Positions 1-4,822 are shown, numbered from the stretch's first letter. The stretch is 5,667 nucleotides of DNA from Syntrophomonadaceae bacterium (GCA_028683995.1 JAQUGU010000040.1:1-5667); one strand, 5' to 3'. The notes: generated from the sequence alone by a model not told the origin. A program made the numbers and translations.

Positions 1-58
1 CCTCGCTGTCAAAAACCTGCTCCCGTATTATCGGTTCCATAGGTATAATAAGTTCCAT
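1..58 (-). CDS. ligD: Start of a probable ATP-dependent DNA ligase (LigD-type), cut by the left edge
   Basis: Only the first 19 codons are inside the window; they read MELIIPMEPIIREQVFDSE and the frame is still open at base 1. The ATG at 58 has a strong ribosome binding site, GGGAGG (68-73), nine bases upstream, so the start is well supported. The identity is an inference. A short hydrophobic stretch followed by a Pro-Met-Glu-Pro motif is how ligase domains of bacterial LigD-type ATP-dependent DNA ligases often begin, just before the adenylation motif (which lies outside the window). The gene also lies directly downstream of ku on the same strand, the usual arrangement of the bacterial NHEJ pair. 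The ligase would seal double-strand breaks held by Ku. Whether polymerase or nuclease domains are fused cannot be seen. With so few residues, another protein is possible. Confidence 0.55.
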   Translation of the reverse strand, partial: MELIIPMEPIIREQVFDSE

Positions 59-67
59 ACTAATTAA

Positions 68-102
68 CCTCCCATGGCCGGAGGCCATACCCAGAACTGG
101 GT
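68..102 (-). promoter_or_regulatory. Ligase-gene ribosome binding site with two abutting hairpins
   Basis: On the minus strand the leader of the left-edge gene carries two small stem-loops just before its Shine-Dalgarno sequence. The first is ACCCAG-AA-CTGGGT (89-102). The second is ATGGCC with a three-base loop and GGCCAT (74-88). The GGGAGG ribosome binding site (68-73) follows at once. The bases GGAGG at 80-84 on the plus strand mean that the mRNA has CCUCC there, which could pair with the GGAGG of the ribosome binding site across a seven-base loop. That pairing would exclude the second hairpin. The complementarity is directly visible; a role in translation control is inference. Confidence 0.4.
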
Positions 103-149
103 TAGTAATTCGCAACGGAGAATGGTTGAATACCAGGGTTTGCGCTCGG

Positions 150-180
150 CCGGGCAGACACATGGGTCTGCCCCTACAAT
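150..180 (-). repeat. REP-like GTAG-headed hairpin, copy 1
   Basis: This 31-base element is identical to the one at 2681-2711. Read on the minus strand it has a GTAG head (174-177) directly followed by a perfect 8-bp stem, GGGCAGAC / GTCTGCCC (arms at 166-173 and 152-159), with a six-base loop. A GTAG tetranucleotide next to a hairpin is the known signature of REP elements mobilised by RAYT (TnpA_REP) transposases. No such transposase is in the window, so assignment to that system is inference. It lies in the gap between ku and the ligase gene. Confidence 0.7.
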
Positions 181-182
181 CC

Positions 183-231
183 CTCACGTCTCACGCCTGA
201 CCCCTCACGCCTCACCCCTCACCCCTCACTC
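183..231. repeat. Heptanucleotide tandem array, seven units
   Basis: Seven consecutive 7-base units start at 183, 190, 197, 204, 211, 218 and 225: CTCACGT, CTCACGC, CTGACCC, CTCACGC, CTCACCC, CTCACCC, CTCACTC. The consensus is CTCACSC. No unit is shifted by an insertion or deletion. The array starts two bases after REP-like copy 1. Tandem heptamers of this kind are known in intergenic DNA of several bacterial groups. Degenerate relatives may be present at 2595-2636 and 4804-4822. The minus strand is G-rich here, so the ku/ligase transcript would contain repeated GUGAGGGG stretches. Confidence 0.8.
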
Positions 232-283
232 TAGACACCTGGTTCCACTGCAAACACGGATGCTCCCTATCGGTCGCTATTAA

Positions 284-330
284 GGACGCTGATCAACGCA
301 GATTCATTATGATTTATATTGATTTGTAAA
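284..330. repeat. 10-base phased GAT repeat with GATC near-palindrome
   Basis: GAT trinucleotides start at 291, 301, 311 and 321, exactly ten bases apart; three of the four are GATT and the first is GATC. The first unit sits in CGCTGATCAACG (287-298), a palindrome except for one pair of mismatched positions. The part around GGACGCTGATCAACGCAGAT resembles short intergenic phrases I recall as dispersed in other bacterial genomes, but that could not be checked. Function unknown. Confidence 0.45.
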
Positions 331-377
331 AGTTCGAAATAAAGAGAAATACGAAATATTTCCACCATAATTCAAAA

Positions 378-1187
378 TTATAATACTACCTCTTCGCCTT
401 CATTCTTTTTCCGGCTCTCCTCCGCCAACTTTACGCTGGCCTGCAGTGCTTCCATCAGGTCCACTACTTTACCCTTATCGCCGACCTCCGGAGCATTTAC
501 CACTTCCTTACCAACTATTTTGGCATCAATCAACTCCCACAAGGCCTGGCGGTACTCATCGTGATATTTTCCCGGTTCAAAATCCACCGATAAATTTTCA
601 ACAAGGTTAACTGCCATTTTAATCTCATTTTCATGTAGTTTGGCAGCTTCCAGACCCGGGCTCAAACCTGCGGGAGAGCGAATTTCATCAGGGTAGAAAA
701 TAGTTTCCATCAATAGCACCTTATCCTTCACCCGTAATGCTGCCAGCGACTGTTTGGTACGAATAATCACCCGGGCTATAGCCACTTTTCCCGTCTTATT
801 CATAGCTTCGATTAACAGGGAATAGGCCTTCTCTCCGCCGGCAGCGGCCTCCAGGTAATAACTTTTATCAAAATAAATGGGATCAACCTGCTGTAAATTG
901 ACAAAATCAAGAATATCGATAGTTTTGGTATTTTCCAGGGGAATGCGCTCCAAATCCTCCTCGTTTATAACTACGTAATTACCCTTCTGGTATTCATATC
1001 CCCGGACTATTTCCTCACTATTTATCTCCCGGTCGCAGCGCGGACAATATTTGCGGTACTGAACCGGGGACATACACTCCTGATGTAGGTAGTTAAACTT
1101 AATATCCTTATTTTCTGTAGCTACGTACATCTTTACCGGTATATTCACCAGCCCAAAGCTAACTGCACCTTTCCAAAGCGTTCGCAT
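378..1187 (-). CDS. ku: Ku, DNA end-binding protein of bacterial NHEJ
   Basis: Bacterial Ku is a homodimer that threads onto DNA double-strand ends and recruits the LigD ligase. This 269-residue protein has the usual family length. It opens with MRTLWKGAVSFGLVNIPV, the conserved first strand of the Ku beta-barrel core. A His-Cys/Cys-x-x-Cys pattern (H35, C38, C48, C51) resembles the zinc-ribbon-like segment seen in many bacterial Ku proteins, followed by the conserved EIVRGYEYQKGNYVV segment (59-73). Residues 123-165 carry the core region around AIARVIIRTKQSLAALR. The Lys/Glu-rich C-terminal tail (from about 238) matches the part that contacts ligase and DNA in other bacterial Ku proteins. 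I chose ATG at 1187 over a GTG at 1196 because the ribosome binding site overlaps that GTG and the family start is MRTLWKG. The probable ligase gene follows on the same strand. No clear promoter was found in front; a forespore SigG promoter, known for Bacillus ku, is only weakly matched. Confidence 0.96.
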   Translation of the reverse strand: MRTLWKGAVSFGLVNIPVKMYVATENKDIKFNYLHQECMSPVQYRKYCPRCDREINSEEIVRGYEYQKGNYVVINEEDLERIPLENTKTIDILDFVNLQQVDPIYFDKSYYLEAAAGGEKAYSLLIEAMNKTGKVAIARVIIRTKQSLAALRVKDKVLLMETIFYPDEIRSPAGLSPGLEAAKLHENEIKMAVNLVENLSVDFEPGKYHDEYRQALWELIDAKIVGKEVVNAPEVGDKGKVVDLMEALQASVKLAEESRKKNEGEEVVL

Positions 1188-1192
1188 GTTTA

Positions 1193-1198
1193 TCACCT
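1193..1198 (-). promoter_or_regulatory. Ribosome binding site of ku, which decides its start
   Basis: On the minus strand AGGTGA lies five bases before the ATG at 1187. The same bases cover the in-frame GTG at 1196, which therefore cannot be the main start. Confidence 0.7.
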
Positions 1199-1273
1199 GC
1201 TTTTTACTTTTAGCTTTGCTTATTTCCAGGCTTTTATTCCCGTAATCTCCGGTGGTATACTTTATTGAAACCC

Positions 1274-1302
1274 TTGATAAAAAGAGTATTTTGAGGTATA
1301 TT
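1274..1302 (+). promoter_or_regulatory. SigA-type promoter of the CofE-like gene
   Basis: TTGATA (1274-1279) and TATATT (1297-1302) are separated by exactly 17 bases. An overlapping weaker pair is TTGAAA (1265-1270) and TATTTT (1287-1292) with a 16-base spacer. The expected transcript start is near 1308-1310, giving a leader of about 40 bases before the ATG at 1351. Confidence 0.72.
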
Positions 1303-1308
1303 TTAGCG

Positions 1309-1323
1309 GGGACCTGCTGTCCC
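1309..1323. repeat. GGGAC hairpin at the 5' end of the CofE-like transcript
   Basis: GGGAC (1309-1313) and GTCCC (1319-1323) form a 5-bp stem with the loop CTGCT. Given the promoter, the stem would start at or within a few bases of the transcript's 5' end, where it could protect the mRNA. It resembles the GGGACA/TGTCCC palindrome at 3202-3220, so it may instead be a dispersed repeat. Confidence 0.4.
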
Positions 1324-1350
1324 TAATATACATCATGAAGGATGTTGCAA

Positions 1351-2529
1351 ATGCGTAAGTTACCTGATTATTTTGGAGTATCCGCTTTTGGTATCAAAAT
1401 GGGGGTTATAGTACCGGGGAGTGATGTGGTGGAGTTGGCTTATGAATCCCTGGTTCTATGTAATGAAGACGGTTTTCTGGATGACGGGGATACAATTTGC
1501 ATAACCGAATCAGTGGTAGCCAGAGCTCAGAATAATTATGTTACAGTTAACGAAATAGCTCTACAAGTTCGCAAAAAACTTAATCTGAAGGCAGATAGTA
1601 AAATAGGGGTAGTCTTTCCTATCCTCAGCCGAAACCGTTTTTCTCTTATTATGAAAGGCATAGCCGCAGCCGTTCCTCAGGGACATGTGGTAGTACAGCT
1701 TTCGCACCCTGCCGATGAGGTGGGCAATCAGATATTACCTGAAGACTTTGCTGAAACAACGGGTAAAAGGAATGGCGAAGTTATTAGCCTGGAGGATATC
1801 GGGGAAAATCGATTTTATCATCCCGTCACCGGGGTAGATTACATTGAGCTGTACCAGCGTATCATCCAGGAACAATCCCGAGGCAGTACCATATTTCTAA
1901 GTAACGACCCCTTGCAGATTATTGAATATAACCTGGATGGAATCATAGTAGCAAACGTTCATAAACGCGAGGTTACCCGGGATAAACTGGTTGGTCAGGA
2001 GCGAAATGTAATTACCCTGCAGGATTTGTGCAATGAAGGGTGTTCCTGGTCGGAGTGGGGATTGCTGGGAAGCAACATATCATCGGGTGACAAATTAAAA
2101 CTGGCTCCCCGGGAGGCTGATTTAGTTGCAGAACAATTGCAAGCTCGGGTAAGACAGCAGCTGGGTAAGAATATTGAGGTTATTGTGTACGGTGATGGGG
2201 CTTATCGCGACCCTTCTACTGGTATATATGAACTGGCTGACCCCCAACCTGCCTTTGGCTTGACCGACGGGTTACGGGGTAAATACCGGGAAGGGCTTAA
2301 GTACAAATACCTGGTCGATACAATGCTGGACGAGGGTGTTAAACTGGAGGCCATAGAAGGTAAATTAGAAGAAAAAAAGAAAGAAAGTTTCGAGCGTAAT
2401 GCGGTGGAAACTGAAGGTACTACTCCCCGTAAAGCAGAGGACCTTATCGCCAGCCTGGCCGACCTGGTTAGCGGTTCGGCTGATGCCGGAACCCCCCTAA
2501 TTTTGGTTAAGGGTTTCCTGGGCAATTAA
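1351..2529 (+). CDS. CofE-like protein (coenzyme F420-0:L-glutamate ligase family)
   Basis: True CofE adds L-glutamate to coenzyme F420-0 using GTP and a divalent metal. The family call rests on the N-terminal half: an FGIKMGVIVPGSDVVEL segment (13-29) followed by DDGDTICITESVVARAQNNYVTV (44-66). That resembles the CofE region where 'GD-(hydrophobic)-(S/T)-E/Q' leads into a V-(S/A)-(K/R)-A helix. Another conserved-looking block is VYGDGAYRDPSTGIYELADP (279-298). The protein is 392 residues, well over the roughly 250 of archaeal CofE. The His-Gly-Ile-Cys...Asn-Ala-Gly-Val-Asp type motif I expect in classical CofE is not visible. Most Clostridia do not make F420, so a different acid-to-amine ligation is possible. 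A charged, lysine-rich segment (331-362) may be a flexible linker. ATG 1351 is preferred to ATG 1342 because the ribosome binding site GAAGGA (1337-1342) overlaps the latter and lies eight bases before the former. It is a single-gene unit with its own promoter and terminator. Confidence 0.72.
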   Translation: MRKLPDYFGVSAFGIKMGVIVPGSDVVELAYESLVLCNEDGFLDDGDTICITESVVARAQNNYVTVNEIALQVRKKLNLKADSKIGVVFPILSRNRFSLIMKGIAAAVPQGHVVVQLSHPADEVGNQILPEDFAETTGKRNGEVISLEDIGENRFYHPVTGVDYIELYQRIIQEQSRGSTIFLSNDPLQIIEYNLDGIIVANVHKREVTRDKLVGQERNVITLQDLCNEGCSWSEWGLLGSNISSGDKLKLAPREADLVAEQLQARVRQQLGKNIEVIVYGDGAYRDPSTGIYELADPQPAFGLTDGLRGKYREGLKYKYLVDTMLDEGVKLEAIEGKLEEKKKESFERNAVETEGTTPRKAEDLIASLADLVSGSADAGTPLILVKGFLGN

Positions 2530-2536
2530 AGAATGA

Positions 2537-2566
2537 AAAAGAGCAGGGTGAATGCCCTGCTCTTTT
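2537..2566 (+). terminator. Rho-independent terminator of the CofE-like gene
   Basis: A perfect 12-bp stem, AAAAGAGCAGGG (2537-2548) with CCCTGCTCTTTT (2555-2566), has a six-base loop. The 3' arm ends in a T-rich run, and the stem starts eight bases after the stop codon. The symmetric A/T ends mean it could also work on the minus strand. Confidence 0.92.
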
Positions 2567-2594
2567 AATTGTCTCACACATTATCTATAACCCC

Positions 2595-2636
2595 CTAACG
2601 CTTGCCGACTGATACCTAACGACTGTCCCCTACTTA
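2595..2636. repeat. Possible degenerate heptamer array
   Basis: Reading in steps of seven from 2595 gives CTAACGC, TTGCCGA, CTGATAC, CTAACGA, CTGTCCC, CTACTTA. Five of six units begin with CT, and the first and fourth are near-identical. They resemble the CTCACSC/CTGACCC units at 183-231. The phrase GATACCTAAC (2611-2620) recurs at 4811-4820. This may be a decayed member of the same repeat family, but the match is loose. Confidence 0.3.
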
Positions 2637-2680
2637 ATTATTACCGCTGCGGGGGTTTACCCATACATCCTGGTGCCTGA

Positions 2681-2711
2681 CCGGGCAGACACATGGGTCT
2701 GCCCCTACAAT
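2681..2711 (-). repeat. REP-like GTAG-headed hairpin, copy 2
   Basis: Identical over 31 bases to 150-180 and in the same orientation. The stem arms are at 2683-2690 and 2697-2704, and the GTAG head (minus strand) is at 2705-2708. It ends 28 bases before the -35 box of the DUF134 gene promoter. The flanks of the two copies differ on both sides, so the repeated unit is this short element and not a larger duplication. Confidence 0.72.
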
Positions 2712-2739
2712 TCGCATGCCGTACCCCTGACCAATTAAT

Positions 2740-2768
2740 TTGACATACGTTCATAACCAAAATACAAT
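2740..2768 (+). promoter_or_regulatory. Near-consensus SigA promoter of the DUF134 gene
   Basis: TTGACA (2740-2745) is a perfect -35 box and TACAAT (2763-2768) a five-of-six -10 box, with a 17-base spacer. Transcription should start near 2775, leaving a short leader that carries the ribosome binding site TAGGAG (2785-2790), eight bases before the ATG. Confidence 0.88.
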
Positions 2769-2798
2769 TTTAGTAAGGCATAGATAGGAGCGATAATT

Positions 2799-3176
2799 AT
2801 GGCAAGGCACCCTAAATGCAGGCACGTACAGTTTATTCCTCCTGTTACATCATTTAAACCGGCAGGTATTCCCCGTATATGTATGGAGGAGGTAATACTG
2901 CTGGTAGAAGAAGCAGAGGCTATTCGTCTGAAGGATTACCTGGGTATGGAACAGGAAGAATGTGCCCAGAACATGAAAGTTTCGCGCCCCACCTTTCAAC
3001 GTATACTGGTGGAAGGCAGGGCTAAAATTGCCGATGCCCTTATAAACGGCAAATCTATACGTATTGAAGGCGGTGACTATTGTCTGGGTGGCAAGCGCTG
3101 CCGGCGTCGGGAACTTATGGAGCAGAGGAGAGAGGGGTGTCCTTACCCGGATATAGCTCCTCCGGAGGAGCGATGA
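2799..3176 (+). CDS. DUF134/UPF0251 family predicted DNA-binding protein
   Basis: This 125-residue protein has the hallmarks of the DUF134 (UPF0251) family. It has an N-terminal ARHPKCRHV (2-10), an EEAEAIRLKDYLGMEQEECA segment (37-56), the helix-turn-helix stretch MKVSRPTFQRILVEGRAKIADAL (59-81), and the closing IRIEGGDY (88-94). The helix-turn-helix is like sigma-70 region 4, so the protein probably binds DNA as a small regulator; its targets are unknown. Six cysteines (C7, C28, C55, C95, C101, C114) include a C-terminal group, so metal or redox sensing is possible but unproven. In other genomes the family is often next to NifX/NifB-type iron-molybdenum cofactor-like proteins; none is present here. 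The gene has its own promoter and terminator and no partner. The ATG is set by TAGGAG eight bases upstream. Base 3176 ends the stop codon. Confidence 0.9.
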   Translation: MARHPKCRHVQFIPPVTSFKPAGIPRICMEEVILLVEEAEAIRLKDYLGMEQEECAQNMKVSRPTFQRILVEGRAKIADALINGKSIRIEGGDYCLGGKRCRRRELMEQRREGCPYPDIAPPEER

Positions 3177-3182
3177 AAAGAC

Positions 3183-3220
3183 TCGGATAAGTTCGGATAA
3201 GGGGACAGGTACCGTGTCCC
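3183..3220. repeat. Direct repeat followed by GGGACA palindrome
   Basis: TCGGATAAG occurs twice, ten bases apart (3183-3191 and 3193-3201). It is followed by GGGACA (3202-3207) and TGTCCC (3215-3220), a 6-bp inverted repeat around the loop GGTACCG, which contains the GGTACC palindrome. It lies between the DUF134 stop codon and the shared terminator. From memory, 'GGGGACAGGTACC...TGTCCC' phrases recur in Clostridia genomes; this was not checked. Confidence 0.5.
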
Positions 3221-3239
3221 AACAGCAAACTGAGGAGAA

Positions 3240-3270
3240 AAAAGCAGGAACCCAATGGGTTCCTGCTTTT
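3240..3270. terminator. Bidirectional terminator between DUF134 gene and thiolase
   Basis: A 14-bp stem pairs 3240-3253 (AAAAGCAGGAACCC) with 3257-3270 (GGGTTCCTGCTTTT) around a three-base loop. An A-run precedes it and a T-run follows it, so either strand gives a hairpin with a U tail. It sits between two convergent genes, 64 bases after the DUF134 stop and 17 bases after the thiolase stop, and can serve both. Confidence 0.92.
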
Positions 3271-3287
3271 AATCTTATATATTAGGA

Positions 3288-4571
3288 CTATTTTACTCTC
3301 TGCCAGATAGCAGCAGCGCCGTGGCCATGGCCTATGCACATGGACTCAACGATATATTCTACATCGGCAAATTCGGGATCTTTGAACAGAGCAGTGATGT
3401 CACATGCGATGCGAGCGCCGGTGCAGGCCAGCGGATGGCCAATGGATATACCGGAACCCCAAACGTTTACGCGATCTTTCGGAAGTCCCAGGGTGTCTCT
3501 GCAGTATACTGACTGGGAGGCAAAAGCTTCATTAACTTCCCACAGGCCGATCTGATCCTGAGTCATGCCAGCTCTCTTCAAAACTTTGGGAATGGCAAGT
3601 GAAGGACCGATACCCATGACATCGGGTTCTGTACCAATAACTGCCCAGGAAACCATCTTCATTATCGGCTTTTTGCCCAGTGCTTTGGCGCCTTCTGCGG
3701 TAGCCAGAACTACACCGGCAGCAGCATCATTAATCTGGGAAGAGTTACCGGCAGTAACGGAAGCAACTTCGTCCTGCATGAAAACAGGAGCCATGGCAGC
3801 CAGGCTCTCCATGGTGGTCTCAGGCCGCACGCCCTGGTCACGAGCACATACGACTTCAGCCAGTTCGTCGCCCTTTTCGGCAGCAGCTTTAGCCAGGTGG
3901 TCTGTTGCTATATAGGCGGGAGCAACACCAAATGGGTTGGGATTGCTCTTGGTGGACTTGGCCGGAACTTTACACTGAATCGGAATAATAGTATCTTTGG
4001 TCTTATTGGCAGCCTGAGCGGCGGCGCACTTCATGTGGGATTCCATGGCGAACTGATCCTGCTGCTCACGACTGATGTTGAAACGGCGGGCCACGATCTC
4101 AGCGGTGTAGCCCATGTTAATAGCCATCATATTCATGTAGTTGCCCAGGTCGGGGTGAACGTCGGCACCAGCGCCCATGGGAATATGGGACATATGCTGG
4201 CAGCCACCGGCGATGGCCACATCTCCGCCCCAGCCATTCATCATGGTAGCAATAGCAAACTCGATTGAGTTTACACCAGATGCGCAGAAACGGTCTACGG
4301 TACATCCGGGAACATCATAGGAACCATCGGAGAGAATCCAGGCCAGACGGCCAATGTTCAGACCGGCTTCCATAAAAGCATTGGCAGTGGCAGCCCACAC
4401 CACGTCATCAATGATACCCTGTTTGGCTTTGTCTTCGAGACCAACTCTTTTTCTTAGTTCTTTGAAGACAATGGCAGATAACTCATCAACACGAACATTG
4501 GTAAACCAGGACTGTTTGCCTGCACGGGCCACCGGGGTACGTGCAGCTTCAACTACGAATACTTCCTTCAT
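3288..4571 (-). CDS. Acetyl-CoA C-acetyltransferase / 3-ketoacyl-CoA thiolase
   Basis: Thiolases cleave 3-ketoacyl-CoA with CoA, or condense two acetyl-CoA in reverse. In a butyrate- or fatty-acid-degrading anaerobe this would be the last step of beta-oxidation; the direction here is inferred. The chain is 427 residues, about 30 longer than typical bacterial thiolases. It starts with KEVFVVEAARTPVARAGK (2-19). The acylated cysteine is C96 in DRFCASG, MSHIPMG spans 127-133, and TAGNSSQIND 273-282. NEAFA is at 347-351, and the histidine is H379 in GISIGHP. The second active-site cysteine is C412, but the following motif reads CIGHGHGAAA where most thiolases have C-x-G-G-G-x-G. ATG 4571 is chosen because AAGGGGGA (4579-4586) lies seven bases upstream and the family N-terminus begins there. 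A GTG at 4640 would add 23 unrelated residues. The gene stands alone with its own promoter; no hydratase, dehydrogenase or CoA transferase is adjacent. Confidence 0.95.
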   Translation of the reverse strand: MKEVFVVEAARTPVARAGKQSWFTNVRVDELSAIVFKELRKRVGLEDKAKQGIIDDVVWAATANAFMEAGLNIGRLAWILSDGSYDVPGCTVDRFCASGVNSIEFAIATMMNGWGGDVAIAGGCQHMSHIPMGAGADVHPDLGNYMNMMAINMGYTAEIVARRFNISREQQDQFAMESHMKCAAAQAANKTKDTIIPIQCKVPAKSTKSNPNPFGVAPAYIATDHLAKAAAEKGDELAEVVCARDQGVRPETTMESLAAMAPVFMQDEVASVTAGNSSQINDAAAGVVLATAEGAKALGKKPIMKMVSWAVIGTEPDVMGIGPSLAIPKVLKRAGMTQDQIGLWEVNEAFASQSVYCRDTLGLPKDRVNVWGSGISIGHPLACTGARIACDITALFKDPEFADVEYIVESMCIGHGHGAAAIWQRVK

Positions 4572-4636
4572 TAAAAAATCCCCCTTAAATATTTTATTAT
4601 TTTTTCTCTCTACACTGTCGGCTAAAAGCCTACCAC

Positions 4637-4665
4637 TCACACTTATATTTTACCAAATAGTGTGA
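4637..4665. promoter_or_regulatory. Inverted repeat in the thiolase leader, possible operator
   Basis: TCACACT (4637-4643) and AGTGTGA (4659-4665) form a perfect 7-bp inverted repeat with a 15-base spacer. It begins roughly nine bases downstream of the transcript start predicted from the thiolase promoter, where a dimeric repressor could block transcription. A stem-loop in the mRNA leader is the alternative. The half-site order differs from a CRP/FNR box (TGTGA first), so no known regulator is assigned. Confidence 0.4.
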
Positions 4666-4680
4666 ACAAAAGAACAAATA

Positions 4681-4709
4681 ATAATGTTACAAAAACTATC
4701 AATGTTCAA
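4681..4709 (-). promoter_or_regulatory. Probable SigA promoter of the thiolase gene
   Basis: On the minus strand TTGAAC (4704-4709) and CATTAT (4681-4686) are 17 bases apart. Transcription would start near 4674, giving a leader of about 100 bases with the inverted repeat at 4637-4665 and a small GGCT/AGCC hairpin (4620-4630). Other AT-rich -10-like stretches closer to the gene have poorer -35 partners. Confidence 0.5.
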
Positions 4710-4803
4710 CAAAAATAAGTTATTTAAATACAATATAGTCCGGATTTTGGCTGCTATACCCAATAATTAGGAAGCAAAAAGGAATGCAAACGTTTAAACT
4801 GAG

Positions 4804-4822
4804 GGGTGAGGATACCTAACCC
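4804..4822. repeat. Small hairpin made of two heptamer-like units
   Basis: GGGTGAG (4804-4810) and CTAACCC (4816-4822) pair at six of seven positions around the loop GATAC. GGGTGAG is the reverse complement of the CTCACCC unit of the 183-231 array, and GATACCTAAC also occurs at 2611-2620. It may be a relic of the dispersed heptamer repeats. Confidence 0.35.

Larger units (their letters stand above)
59..377. other. Repeat-filled gap between ku and the ligase gene
   Basis: This 319-base stretch has no credible gene. From the ku stop toward the ligase start it holds: an AT-rich part with a GAAATATTTC palindrome (353-362); a 10-base phased GAT repeat (291-330); the heptamer array (183-231); the REP-like hairpin (150-180); and two small hairpins at the ligase ribosome binding site. 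I see neither a strong terminator after ku nor a strong separate minus-strand promoter, so read-through from ku into the ligase gene remains likely. A plus-strand frame over 74-283 runs through the repeats and is not considered a gene. Confidence 0.7.

Noticed and set aside
204..231. G-quadruplex on the minus strand of the heptamer array
   Set aside because: There are G-runs, but one of the needed four is only two bases long, so only a weak two-layer form is possible.
74..283. Plus-strand open frame of 69 codons
   Set aside because: It runs through the REP-like hairpin and the heptamer array, has no ribosome binding site, and its His/Pro/Thr-rich product simply translates the repeat.
1232..1255. 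SigG-type promoter for ku (GTATA plus AATAAAA, minus strand)
   Set aside because: The -10 part matches only about five of seven consensus positions and no better context supports it, so it is not listed as a feature.
150..2711. Possible CRISPR repeats or transposon ends formed by the two 31-base copies
   Set aside because: There are only two copies 2.5 kb apart, in the same orientation, with unrelated genes between and no transposase or spacer structure; REP-like elements fit better.
4572..4640. N-terminal extension of the thiolase to a GTG at 4640
   Set aside because: The extra 23 residues do not resemble a thiolase, would cover the leader and its ribosome binding site, and the family start MKEVFVVEAARTP lies at 4571.
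3321..4665. Several plus-strand frames opposite the thiolase
   Set aside because: The minus strand encodes a full thiolase with all catalytic motifs; the opposite frames lack ribosome binding sites and family features.
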